26,701 nt of DNA from UBA7328 sp002471345 (GTDB lineage: Bacteria; Bacteroidota; Bacteroidia; Chitinophagales; Saprospiraceae): positions 1-26,701 of the forward strand of contig CAXGOB010000066.1 in assembly GCA_964011275.1 (NCBI GenBank), read 5' to 3'. Below, in pieces: positions 16,770-24,745 of this stretch. The notes under the pieces are model-generated. The model made no database searches. It saw only the letters and a program-made list of their open reading frames with translations, and had not been told where the DNA came from. Position 1 is the stretch's first letter. Each line of letters opens with the position of its first letter. A program made the translations under genes and the position numbers.

Positions 16770-17221
16770 ATGTGCAAAATGACTGTTGAGCCGGAAATAT
16801 TATTTACGCCTGAGTACGGTTGGGCAGCGAGCTCTGATTCTTTTAGTGGCGGCACCGCTCCTGAATTGGGCCCAATTCTATCAGCGGTGGAAGAATGTAA
16901 GTTGGAATCCTGGATGGACAGGATTCGTTCTCATAATACGCATTTTGGTTTTATGACTCGTAGTGAGACAGGAGTGTTAGCTGCAGTGGATAGGATTCGG
17001 TCATATCCTATCTTCTATCTACTGGAAGACGAGAGGCTTGTGGCCATAAGTAATAACGCCCGGTCGTTATTGGAGCGAGTTGAAGAGCCAACAGTTGACT
17101 TGGATAATTTAAAGCAATTGGCTGCGACTGGCTATGTTTTAGGTTCCGGGACAGTCTACCGGGAGCTACGACAATTAAAGCCAGGAGAAGCTATTTGGTG
17201 GTCTAACGATCGTATGACCTG
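16770..17221 (+). pseudogene. N-terminal fragment of an asparagine-synthase-like protein
   Basis: About 150 residues that resemble the N-terminal Ntn (glutaminase-like) half of asparagine-synthase homologues found in polysaccharide clusters. VLAAVDRIRSYPIFYLLEDE and VAISNNARSLLE match the element that follows the glutaminase core, and YRELRQLKPGEAIWW is the typical segment before the synthase domain. No Cys2 nucleophile is seen, so a working glutaminase is doubtful. The start may be the ATG at 16770 or 16779. The apparent stop at 17220-17222 lies at the join with porU2 sequence and is not a natural end; the synthase domain is missing. The 143 bases before it hold no gene I can support. Confidence 0.7.
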
Positions 17222-19009
17222 ATTCGATATTATACTTATTGCCCTAATGACACCTTCCATATCAGAGAGATATCCATAAAGCAATTCTTGAATATCAGCA
17301 GAGCCGCCACTCAAATGAAGAATCTTTTTTCTCCATAATACACTTTCGTCATCAGCATAATCTATAGAGTTTTCATATGCTTTTACTTTTTCCAAATAAT
17401 TTTTTACCTCTATGGCATTTTGGGAAGCAAGTCTTCCTACAGGTACTTTGGGTATAAAGTTTTCTCCTTCTGCTGCAAATAAGTTATCTCCTCCTGGTGA
17501 TCCAAATGTTGGAACAAAACATTTTACTTGATCTTTTAAAGACTCTTTCTTTCTAACCAATGGGTATTCAAGCCCCTTTCCAATTATGAATACACTTTCT
17601 AATTGATTGCCTGTAGATAGCACATGACTTATAAAGTTTTTAACTGTTATACTATGACCATTTATTCCATATCCATATTCTTCATATAGGTCCTTGATGT
17701 CTACTACAGAAACATCATACATTCCTCCTTGAACAGATTTACGATAATCGGCATATGCCTCTACCCAATTATTTCCTTGTGCATCATGATAAAGATCACT
17801 GTTAGAAATAACCAAAAAATTACCTATTGTTGATATATCAATCAAGCTTTCTAATGGAGTGAAATCAGTAATGTTTTGAATCTTTTCACTAGAATTGATT
17901 AAGAGTAGTTTTCTATCATTTACACTAGCAGGTATCACTACTTTTACTATTCCAGACTCAATAAATGGTTTATAAACTTCATGATTTGATATATCAAAAA
18001 GTAAAGGACCATTCCCATTAGTATTGAAATTCTCAATTTCCAAATACCTAGGAATAAAAGACTTGCTCATTTGAAAATCAAATGTAGAAGCTCCCCTAAA
18101 ATTGAAGCCACGAGGATAGGATATACTAACAGACGCTATACTGTGCTTGTCACTCCTTACTTTATTTCCAATGACATCAACTACTAAATCTTCAGATAGG
18201 TGTGAAGAATTAAATTCTACCTCAAACTCATTGATACCATATCCATTTCTGAAATATTGATTCAATATAAGGTCATTAATTTTCGTCTCGATAAAGTGGT
18301 TTGAGGCATTTCCTGTGAATCGGGCCTTTACTTTGGGTCTGCTTCCCTGGAGATAAATATGGTCTAAGGCGAATGCAACTGAGGTCTCTTTGCGCACAAA
18401 GCTTCCATATCCTTCCCCTGTGTCATAACTAGAATACCTTATAAAATCGCGACCATTGTGAGTTGGCTTGAAGTGAAAATCATTGAAAATTTTTTTGTCA
18501 ACATGTTGGTGAAACCTTTCTTTAGATGGAAGATTATTAGGATCAAATTCATTCAGCTTTTCTTCTATTCGTGAATTATCCACATTTTCGTTCCATCCTA
18601 AATAATATGCATTGACATCTGAATGAAGGCTATAATCTATATTGAGCTGTTGTTTTTCAGGGTCATTATATAAATGGGCATCCAATTTTCCTTTGTTCTT
18701 TTCTGCATAAAAGAGAATATAAGCCTCGTCTGTCAAGAACTCACTACTGCTGACATAAATCGGAATTTGTTCTCCCATATTTATGACAAATAGTTGACTT
18801 CCCTTCAAGGTTTTCATTGGAATTCCTGAGGCCAATGCATCTAGAGCCGAAATTTTATAAATACCATCTTCAGAAATAGAAAATTTGAAGTAGGTCTTTC
18901 CTTTTTCCATCCACTCATTACCATAGAATATCTCTCCATTTCTGATCATTTGACCAGTCAGAAAACTCTGAGAAAAACCAACAAATATTAGAAAAATGAA
19001 AAAGCGCAT
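17156..19009 (-). CDS. porU2: PorU2 N-terminal piece (fragment 1 of broken gene)
   Basis: N-terminal portion of PorU2, a putative T9SS sortase-like C25 (gingipain-type) peptidase of the cell surface. The ATG at 19009 gives a signal peptide MRFFIFLIFVGFSQSFLTGQ; the TTG at 19012 is less likely. The typical opening NGEIFYGNEWMEKGKTYFKF is followed by a beta-rich pro-region. The start of the C25 domain has MYDVSVVDIKDLYEEYGYG, SVFIIGKGLEYPLV, FGSPGGDNLFA, VPVGRLASQNAIEVKNYLEK and KILHLSGG. The native frame ends near 17.22 kb, soon after YGYLSDMEGVIRAIS. The last 17 or so residues encoded to 17156 are the antisense of the asparagine-synthase fragment. The catalytic His and Cys, which would follow, are absent from all three fragments. 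Confidence 0.88.
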   Translation of the reverse strand: MRFFIFLIFVGFSQSFLTGQMIRNGEIFYGNEWMEKGKTYFKFSISEDGIYKISALDALASGIPMKTLKGSQLFVINMGEQIPIYVSSSEFLTDEAYILFYAEKNKGKLDAHLYNDPEKQQLNIDYSLHSDVNAYYLGWNENVDNSRIEEKLNEFDPNNLPSKERFHQHVDKKIFNDFHFKPTHNGRDFIRYSSYDTGEGYGSFVRKETSVAFALDHIYLQGSRPKVKARFTGNASNHFIETKINDLILNQYFRNGYGINEFEVEFNSSHLSEDLVVDVIGNKVRSDKHSIASVSISYPRGFNFRGASTFDFQMSKSFIPRYLEIENFNTNGNGPLLFDISNHEVYKPFIESGIVKVVIPASVNDRKLLLINSSEKIQNITDFTPLESLIDISTIGNFLVISNSDLYHDAQGNNWVEAYADYRKSVQGGMYDVSVVDIKDLYEEYGYGINGHSITVKNFISHVLSTGNQLESVFIIGKGLEYPLVRKKESLKDQVKCFVPTFGSPGGDNLFAAEGENFIPKVPVGRLASQNAIEVKNYLEKVKAYENSIDYADDESVLWRKKILHLSGGSADIQELLYGYLSDMEGVIRAISIISNQVIRSLDHQIASPGFNCRSSR

Positions 19010-19090
19010 CAAAGAATAATTTTATTGAAAGCTTTCTCAAGTAGGTGCTAACAGAAATCGTATATAAAATACATATATAAAATTACAATA

Positions 19091-19098
19091 TATATTTG
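19091..19098 (+). promoter_or_regulatory. Candidate -7 promoter box before the glycosyltransferase
   Basis: TATATTTG at 19091-19098 is a perfect TAnnTTTG match, 37 bases before the ATG at 19136. No TTG is seen at the expected upstream distance, and the region is very AT-rich (repeated ATATATA), so chance is possible. Confidence 0.35.
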
Positions 19099-19135
19099 AT
19101 CAATATGTCATTTCTTTAGCTCTTCGTAACTAAAC

Positions 19136-20236
19136 ATGTCAAAAATTTTGGTATTGGTTATCGCCACAGTCGTTCTAATTCTTTGTTGGATTCTTCAAAT
19201 TGCTTTTTGGTGGCACTACAATCGTACGTTTTCCTCCTATCGGGTTCATGAAAAGAACCAATTGACGCCGAAGGTCTGCGTATTAATATGTGCTAAAAAT
19301 GAAGAAGAAAATTTGCCAAAATGTCTTAATTCAATTTTTAATCAAGACTATAGTTACTTTGATCTTCTCGTCATGGATGATTATTCTCATGACGGAACCG
19401 CACAAGTGTTAAAGAAGTATCAACAACACCACAAAAACCTTTTTATACATAGGCCATCTCAAAATATTACTGGTAAAAAGCTTGCTATACAAGAAGGGGT
19501 AAGGCTCACAGATGCCGATTGGATATTGATGACAGATGCCGATTGTGTCCCAAGAAGTACTTTCTGGATTAAGAATATGATGTCTGCTATTCAAAATAAG
19601 GATACTGATTTGGTCCTTGGGTTTGGTGGTTATAAAAGGCAAAAAACACTCTTGAATATGTTTATTCGCTATGAAACAGTATATATCGCATTACAATATT
19701 TTTCTGCTGCGATAAAAGGCAATACTTACATGGGAGTAGGAAGAAACATTGCTTTTAAGAAAAAAACCTTTATTGACAAAAAGCCTTTTAAAAATAATCG
19801 AATGGGACCTGGTGATGATGATGCTATAGTCCAAGCAATTTCTAATAAAAAGAATACTTCAATTTGCCTAAACCAAAAAGCTCATACCATTTCAACACCG
19901 AAGACTTCATTCTCCAAATATTTTCATCAAAAGAGAAGGCACCTTTCTCCCGTAAAATCACACACTCACCAACAACAATTTATTCTCGCTTTTCTAGGTT
20001 TTTCTCATTTAGGAGTATTCATTCTAACTCTTTTTGTTTGTTCTGCAGGTTTTTGGAAATTCGGTTTGGCTCTTTTACTAATTAGGTGGGTCTTTATGGT
20101 CGTATTTGCACATAACCTCTTCCTGCTCTTTGGTGAGAAGAATCTCCTTCGAATCCTTCCCCTTGCAGATATATTTCTAGCATTATTCTATTTCTTTCAG
20201 TTGCTTTGTATACCATTTCCAAAAAAACAATGGTAA
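19136..20236 (+). CDS. Membrane-anchored family 2 glycosyltransferase
   Basis: A 366-residue GT-A glycosyltransferase of family 2. An N-terminal membrane segment (about 4-25) precedes the catalytic domain. That domain has VLICAKNEEENLPKCLNSIF, a DD pair at 81-82 in MDDYSHDGT, the metal-binding D134-A-D136 in MTDADC, a later GPGDDDAIV acidic motif, and HQKRRHLSP in place of the usual QxxRW. Two or three membrane segments close the protein from about residue 285. The design resembles processive or lipid-acceptor GT2 enzymes. Donor and acceptor are unknown. rsmG starts 4 bases after its stop, so the genes are likely cotranscribed. It is divergent from porU2, with 126 bp between start codons. Confidence 0.88.
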   Translation: MSKILVLVIATVVLILCWILQIAFWWHYNRTFSSYRVHEKNQLTPKVCVLICAKNEEENLPKCLNSIFNQDYSYFDLLVMDDYSHDGTAQVLKKYQQHHKNLFIHRPSQNITGKKLAIQEGVRLTDADWILMTDADCVPRSTFWIKNMMSAIQNKDTDLVLGFGGYKRQKTLLNMFIRYETVYIALQYFSAAIKGNTYMGVGRNIAFKKKTFIDKKPFKNNRMGPGDDDAIVQAISNKKNTSICLNQKAHTISTPKTSFSKYFHQKRRHLSPVKSHTHQQQFILAFLGFSHLGVFILTLFVCSAGFWKFGLALLLIRWVFMVVFAHNLFLLFGEKNLLRILPLADIFLALFYFFQLLCIPFPKKQW

Positions 20237-20240
20237 TTCC

Positions 20241-20873
20241 GTGGAAGAGATAAAACAGTACTTTCCAAATCTCAGTAAAAATCAAATAGTCCAATTCGAG
20301 CAAATGGGTGCACTATATACCGATTGGAATCAAAAAATAAATTTAATTAGCAGGAAGGACATGGATCAGTTTTATGTTAGACATGTTCTGCACTCGTTGT
20401 CAATTGCCAAGTATTTTTCATTTTCTCCAGGAACTCAAATCATGGATATCGGAACAGGTGGTGGTTTTCCGGGTATTCCTTTGGCAATCTTTTTTCCAGA
20501 ATGTGATTTTCTTTTAGTAGACAGTATCGAAAAAAAAATAAAGGTTGTTAGTGATGTAATACAAAAACTCAATCTCCAAAATGCTAATGTTCAAAGGTGT
20601 CGTGCAGAAGAAGTAAAAAGAAAGTTTCACTTTATTACATGTAGAGCCGTTGCGCGAATTGAGAGGTTGATGTCCTGGACCAATAAAAGTTATCTCTCAC
20701 AACACAACAATGCTCTTCCAAATGGACTCATTGCACTTAAAGGTGGCGATCTTAGTGAAGAACTTTCAGTATTAAGGTCTCATTATGAAGTCCAAAAGCT
20801 ATCTTCATACTATTCAGAAGACTTTTTTGAGACCAAGCAATTAGTCTATGTACAAAACACAAAAATGAAGTAG
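20241..20873 (+). CDS. rsmG: 16S rRNA (guanine527-N7)-methyltransferase RsmG
   Basis: Methylates N7 of G527 in 16S rRNA using SAM. At 210 residues it has the usual length. It starts with GTG at 20241. Family marks are LYTDWNQKINLISRKD near the N-terminus, RHVLHSLSI, SAM motif I at MDIGTGGGFPGIPLAI, LLVDSIEKKIKVV, the RAEEV element, ITCRAVARIERLM and LIALKGGDLSEEL. Nothing is missing. Loss of this enzyme is known in other bacteria to give low-level streptomycin resistance. It sits between a glycosyltransferase (4-bp gap) and a channel gene (1-bp overlap), an arrangement that looks like shared transcription and not a functional pathway. Confidence 0.95.
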   Translation: MEEIKQYFPNLSKNQIVQFEQMGALYTDWNQKINLISRKDMDQFYVRHVLHSLSIAKYFSFSPGTQIMDIGTGGGFPGIPLAIFFPECDFLLVDSIEKKIKVVSDVIQKLNLQNANVQRCRAEEVKRKFHFITCRAVARIERLMSWTNKSYLSQHNNALPNGLIALKGGDLSEELSVLRSHYEVQKLSSYYSEDFFETKQLVYVQNTKMK

Positions 20874-22153
20874 TGGATACTATTCTTTTAGAATTTGGTA
20901 CTTATCAATTAAATGTGAAGCAAAGCCTTCTGGCAAGTGCCACTGCGCTTCTTTGGGTAACATTTATATTTCTTTGTAAACGCAAAGTGTTTACATTCTT
21001 TAGTTTCAAAGATGAAGTAATAAAGGCCGAGCTTAAAAAGCTCATCATCATGGTTATTCATTTCTTTTTCGTGATGATTTTACTCCAAGTACTAAATTTA
21101 AACTTCACACTACTTTCTTCGACCAGCTTCAATGTAAAAGTTATTGATATTGTACTAGCTACGCTAATAGTTCAAGCAATGAGGAATCTAGACACGATAG
21201 GTGTTGCTATGGTTAATTCCAGTCATGAAGAGCAGAATGTCCTTCTTTCTAAACCAAAATCTTCTGGAACAAGGTTGATTCATCTGATTCTATTCGGAAT
21301 AGCTACACTTCTATTGGTAAACATTTTTGACCTTAATAAAGCATATAATCTAACCATTGGTACGGACAATCAAATCTCAATTGGCCTTAGCAATATCATT
21401 TGGGCTATCTTAATAATTCTCATTGCTCGTCTCTTTTATTGGATCATTACTGTCATTTTTCTTCAAGGATTTTATCAAGCCAAAAATGTGGATAGGGGTG
21501 TTCGCTTTGCTCTCAATCAGCTTTTAGGTTATGTAGTTTTCGCCATAGGAATTATAATCGCCTTGCAACATTTGGGTATTAATATGAGTTTGATATGGGC
21601 TGGTGCGGCGGCATTATTAGTAGGAGTAGGAATTGGTCTTCAGCAGACCTTTGCTGATTTTTTCGCAGGGATAACGATGCTGTTTGAACGATCTGTCAAA
21701 ATTGGAGATGTTCTAGAATTAGAAAACTTTAGAGGAATAGTAAAGCGAATAGGCCTTCGTACATCTGTCCTCATTACACCAGAAGAAAAAAGACTTGTTA
21801 TTCCTAATTCCAAACTCACAAATAATAAAGTCAATAATTGGTCTCAAAGCTCTAGAGGGTTAAGGTTTTCTGTACAGGTAGGTATCGCATATGGCAGCGA
21901 CACTGATCTAGTGAAAAAAATCTTACTAGACGTAGCAAATAAAACCTCAGGCATCCTAAAAACCCCCAAACCCTTTGTTCGGTTTGATGATTTTGGCGAT
22001 AGCGCTCTGGTTTTTACGCTTCTCTTCTTCTCAAAAAGTTATATGCATGTTGAGAACATTCAAAGTGATCTCCGTTTTGAAATAGATCAAAGATTTAAAG
22101 AGAATAACATCACAATCCCTTTCCCACAACGTGATGTCTGGATGAAGACTTAA
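20873..22153 (+). CDS. MscS-family mechanosensitive ion channel
   Basis: A 426-residue small-conductance mechanosensitive channel family protein with about six membrane segments before the conserved core, more than the three of E. coli MscS. The pore-lining helix reads IWAGAAALLVGVGIGLQQTF, rich in Gly and Ala as required, followed by ADFFAGITMLFERSVKIGD, the beta domain ELENFRGIVKRIGLRTSVL, VIPNSKLTNNKVNNWS and the C-terminal alpha/beta domain ending ENNITIPFPQRDVW. It would release solutes when membrane tension rises. Translation starts at a GTG whose first base is the last base of the rsmG stop, so expression is coupled to rsmG. Confidence 0.92.
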   Translation: MDTILLEFGTYQLNVKQSLLASATALLWVTFIFLCKRKVFTFFSFKDEVIKAELKKLIIMVIHFFFVMILLQVLNLNFTLLSSTSFNVKVIDIVLATLIVQAMRNLDTIGVAMVNSSHEEQNVLLSKPKSSGTRLIHLILFGIATLLLVNIFDLNKAYNLTIGTDNQISIGLSNIIWAILIILIARLFYWIITVIFLQGFYQAKNVDRGVRFALNQLLGYVVFAIGIIIALQHLGINMSLIWAGAAALLVGVGIGLQQTFADFFAGITMLFERSVKIGDVLELENFRGIVKRIGLRTSVLITPEEKRLVIPNSKLTNNKVNNWSQSSRGLRFSVQVGIAYGSDTDLVKKILLDVANKTSGILKTPKPFVRFDDFGDSALVFTLLFFSKSYMHVENIQSDLRFEIDQRFKENNITIPFPQRDVWMKT

Positions 22154-22204
22154 AAAGAAAACCTCCCTATTTAGCGTAATGATTCTACCTAAAACTGTGA
22201 CGAC

Positions 22205-22231
22205 TTGAGAACAAATAAGCCTTTATATTTG
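22205..22231 (+). promoter_or_regulatory. Candidate promoter for the Nfu gene
   Basis: A perfect TATATTTG at 22224-22231 lies 31 bases before the ATG at 22263. TTG at 22205-22207 is 16 bp upstream, slightly short for the phylum's usual spacing. The position between two genes makes it plausible. Confidence 0.45.
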
Positions 22232-22262
22232 TATCCTCTTTATAAATCATAAAAAGAAAAAG

Positions 22263-22874
22263 ATGAGCACGACTACACAAAGTCCTGTAATGCTATATAC
22301 AGAGCAAACGCCTAATCCAGAATCATTAAAGTTTGTGACAAACAAACTGATTTTTAAAGGCACCGCTGATTTTCGAGAAAGAGACCTTGCAGATGAATGG
22401 TCGCCACTGGCACAGTCACTATTTGACTTTCCTTATGTAAAGGGAGTTTATATCTGCAATAATTTTGTCACCGTCACCAAAGAGTTTAATTTTTCTTGGG
22501 AAGACATTATGCTCAAACTAAAAGAATATATCAAAGGCTATATCGCTGAAGATAAAGAGATTATTAAAGAAGGATTTGCCGAGGCAATTCTTAAAATGGA
22601 AGAAGAAAAAGGTGTAGGGTATCAATATACCGGGGAAGAAGTAGAGCTTGTGAAAAAAATTAAAGACCTTATAGATACCTATGTAAAGCCCGCCGTAGAA
22701 ATGGATGGCGGCAATATAGAATTCAAATCTTTTAATGAGGGAATTGTTACCGTTGTGCTCCAAGGGTCATGCAGTGGTTGTCCTTCCTCTACAGTGACAC
22801 TTAAAGCTGGAATTGAAGGTATGCTCAAAAGAATGGTACCTGAAGTGACTGAAGTTGTATCAGAAATGGGATAG
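22263..22874 (+). CDS. Nfu-type iron-sulfur cluster carrier (Nfu_N plus NifU C-terminal domain)
   Basis: A 203-residue protein with an Nfu N-terminal domain (TPNPESLKFV at about 16-25) and a C-terminal NifU-like domain. The cluster-binding C170-x-x-C173 lies in LQGSCSGCPSSTVTLK, and VEMDGGNIEFKSF precedes it. Such proteins hold a [4Fe-4S] cluster between two monomers and pass it to client enzymes; cytoplasmic. A single gene with its own likely promoter, it converges on the small conserved gene with a 14-bp gap. Clients present in the window could include QueG, though nothing in the sequence links them. Confidence 0.93.
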   Translation: MSTTTQSPVMLYTEQTPNPESLKFVTNKLIFKGTADFRERDLADEWSPLAQSLFDFPYVKGVYICNNFVTVTKEFNFSWEDIMLKLKEYIKGYIAEDKEIIKEGFAEAILKMEEEKGVGYQYTGEEVELVKKIKDLIDTYVKPAVEMDGGNIEFKSFNEGIVTVVLQGSCSGCPSSTVTLKAGIEGMLKRMVPEVTEVVSEMG

Positions 22875-22888
22875 CTCAGAACGGAGCG

Positions 22889-23218
22889 TTACCATTCCCA
22901 TCCATTAAGTTTTAGATCCGATTTATATTTCTTTTTGGAATCAATTCTTGCTTTTTGTCTATTCAGTATAAGTTTTGCTATCCGATAAGCAATCGGGTCA
23001 TCTGATGGCGTGTGAATGACCCTGTTTAAGTTTTCTTCACTGATGTCAAGTCTATACAAATAGCTAAAAAGCAAGCCTGCATCTCTATCCATAAGATCAG
23101 CCACCCTTGCAGCAATAGCAAGTAATAATTCTTCTTCTGAAATTTCTGTTTTGTTGACTTCTATTTCTAAGTCCTTTGAAATATTCGTCAGCACTTCATT
23201 GAGCCTTTCTGAATTCAT
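22889..23218 (-). CDS. Small conserved protein of unknown function
   Basis: A 109-residue, charged, mostly helical protein with no signal or membrane segment. The region SEEELLLAIAARVADLMD is followed by AGLLFSYLYRLDISEENLNR, and the tail KKYKSDLKLNGWEW is distinctive. I recall similar short proteins in related Cytophagales genomes but know no function. Its ATG overlaps the GH3-like gene's stop (ATGA), so it is probably translated from the same message. Coupling could indicate partnership or merely operon packing. Confidence 0.72.
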   Translation of the reverse strand: MNSERLNEVLTNISKDLEIEVNKTEISEEELLLAIAARVADLMDRDAGLLFSYLYRLDISEENLNRVIHTPSDDPIAYRIAKLILNRQKARIDSKKKYKSDLKLNGWEW

Positions 23219-24720
23219 AATACTGAATGTTCTCTTGTCCGTAATTCTGATTTCATCATAGCTTCTATCTCGTCCGCTAAAGATCTATCATTTCTCAGTT
23301 TAGGTAATTTATTTTGACCACCAAATTTATTTCTGATTTTTGCAAAGGAGTCATAGAAGCCTCGAGGTAAATTAATCACTTCCAATTTTGAAAGTGCAAT
23401 ATCATCCGATCTCTTCTGCGCATAATTAAAATTGTACTGTTTAACCTTTTCGTCTAATTCAGACTCAAAACTAGAAAAGCAATTTGGAGGTTTTTCAAAT
23501 TCAATATACCACTGGTGACATCCTTTATCATTTAATGAAATATACTGTGGTGCCACGGTATAATTCCTGATTAAAGCATTGCTTTTCTCACAGACGTCGA
23601 TTATTGCATTATTGGCCACTTCTAGTGTAAGGTCTTCACCAAATGCATTGATAAATTCATTTATTCTGCCTTTAACCGTAAGTCTAAAAGGATGCCTTGA
23701 TGTAAAGGATACTGTATCACCCATTACATATCGACGTAATCCTGATAAAGTTGTGATCAACATCACATATTCCTCTTTACAGACGACCTCACTCAAAGGC
23801 AGAATTCTATAAGACGCTTCCCTATAATTTTTCAATATGATGAATTCATAGTAGACACCATGACAAGTAAGAAGCAACATTCCGTGATTGATCAAAGTAT
23901 CTTGAATAGCAAAGAAGCCTTCAGAGGCATTATATATTTCCATAAATAAAACTCCAGCTTCTTTGGGGATCAATCTTTGAAACTGTTCTAAATAGGGTTT
24001 CATTTTTACTCCGCCATGGAGATACACTTTTAAATTCGGCCAAACCTCAATCAAGTTTCTTTTGCTGGAAATTGATAGAACCTCTTTTGCCAAAGTTAAT
24101 ATCCACGTCGGTACTCCTGCAAACATGACAACCTCATCTGTGTCTGCTGCCTTTCTGGCTGTGACCATAAGTTTTTTCTCCCAGTCTGGCATTGTCGCTT
24201 CAGCAATACTTGGCAAATAAAATCTGTGAAAAATCCTTGGAATTTTCTCAATCAAAAGTCCTGATATATCCGCTATGGTATAGTTCTTTGTTCGGTCATA
24301 TATAGCTCCACCTACCAATAGGTTTTTCTTAGATATAATGTCCATGTCAGGCCTAAGCGCATACATTAGAGACATAGTAAGCCAGCCTGCCGGGATATGG
24401 TTTCTTTTAAGAAAAGCATCTGATGTAGGAATAAGTTTAGAATTGTTTCCTGACGTTCCAGCAGACTTTGCAAAAACGGAAATAGAATGAAATTTTCCCT
24501 TGCCACTAAGGAGTCGACTATCAATCTCCGATTTATAATCCTTATACAAAGTAGGTTCCTGTTCAAAGAAAGATTTTTCATCTATTCCTCCATAAATTGG
24601 AGAGGAGAGAATTCTTTTAAGTTCTTTTTGTTGTAATTCAAGGCTATTAGTTCTAACCTTATCCAATACTTTGTGATAACGCTTTAAGTATATACGGACT
24701 AAAGAGTTGAATGTTTTCAT
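23215..24720 (-). CDS. GH3-family acyl-adenylating (acyl-acid amido synthetase-like) enzyme
   Basis: About 500 residues, the usual length for bacterial GH3 proteins, a family related to plant GH3 enzymes that adenylate carboxylic acids and join them to amino acids. Counting from the GTG at 24726, the motifs are the ATP-binding loop SAGTSGNNSKL at 88-98, VGGAIYD, the adenylate motif YNASEG at 265-270, LRRYVMGD at 330-337, the hinge VKGR at 351-354 and INAFGEDL at 359-366. All motifs for adenylation are present. Substrates of the bacterial members are largely unknown. I prefer the ATG at 24720, which gives MKTFNSLVRIYLKRY. It lies 20 or so bp after the upstream helical-repeat gene and overlaps the small gene downstream. 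Confidence 0.92.
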   Translation of the reverse strand: MKTFNSLVRIYLKRYHKVLDKVRTNSLELQQKELKRILSSPIYGGIDEKSFFEQEPTLYKDYKSEIDSRLLSGKGKFHSISVFAKSAGTSGNNSKLIPTSDAFLKRNHIPAGWLTMSLMYALRPDMDIISKKNLLVGGAIYDRTKNYTIADISGLLIEKIPRIFHRFYLPSIAEATMPDWEKKLMVTARKAADTDEVVMFAGVPTWILTLAKEVLSISSKRNLIEVWPNLKVYLHGGVKMKPYLEQFQRLIPKEAGVLFMEIYNASEGFFAIQDTLINHGMLLLTCHGVYYEFIILKNYREASYRILPLSEVVCKEEYVMLITTLSGLRRYVMGDTVSFTSRHPFRLTVKGRINEFINAFGEDLTLEVANNAIIDVCEKSNALIRNYTVAPQYISLNDKGCHQWYIEFEKPPNCFSSFESELDEKVKQYNFNYAQKRSDDIALSKLEVINLPRGFYDSFAKIRNKFGGQNKLPKLRNDRSLADEIEAMMKSELRTREHSVL

Positions 24721-24745
24721 AGCCACAAATCATGTGCTGCAAATA

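Larger units (their letters stand above)
14318..17221 (+). other. Foreign-looking 2.9-kb segment replacing part of porU2
   Basis: Between about 14.30-14.33 and 17.20-17.24 kb the minus-strand porU2 frame is lost and plus-strand genes of another character take over. Base composition changes: hand counts of three 60-base lines inside give 26, 27 and 30 G+C (14701, 15661, 16141). Three lines in flanking porU2 give 18, 19 and 23 (13201, 18001, 17401). Both end genes are cut in mid-frame. I see no integrase, transposase, terminal inverted repeat or target-site duplication. About 200-300 residues of porU2, by the family's usual layout, are missing and not merely displaced. A chimeric contig is the leading explanation. 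Junctions are given as ranges because neither frame ends sharply. Confidence 0.85.

Noticed and set aside
16589..16855. An 88-codon minus-strand open frame over the gap before the asparagine-synthase fragment
   Set aside because: It overlaps the ends of two plus-strand genes that have family support and matches nothing I know. Its composition is compatible with a chance frame in higher-GC DNA.
14318..17221. The foreign segment as a genomic island or transposon
   Set aside because: No integrase, transposase, tRNA target, terminal inverted repeat or direct repeat was seen. Genes are cut at both ends, and host sequence is lost, not duplicated.
22868..22890. AACGGAGCGTT palindrome between the Nfu gene and the small conserved gene as a terminator
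   Set aside because: The stem is only four base pairs and no T-run follows on either strand.
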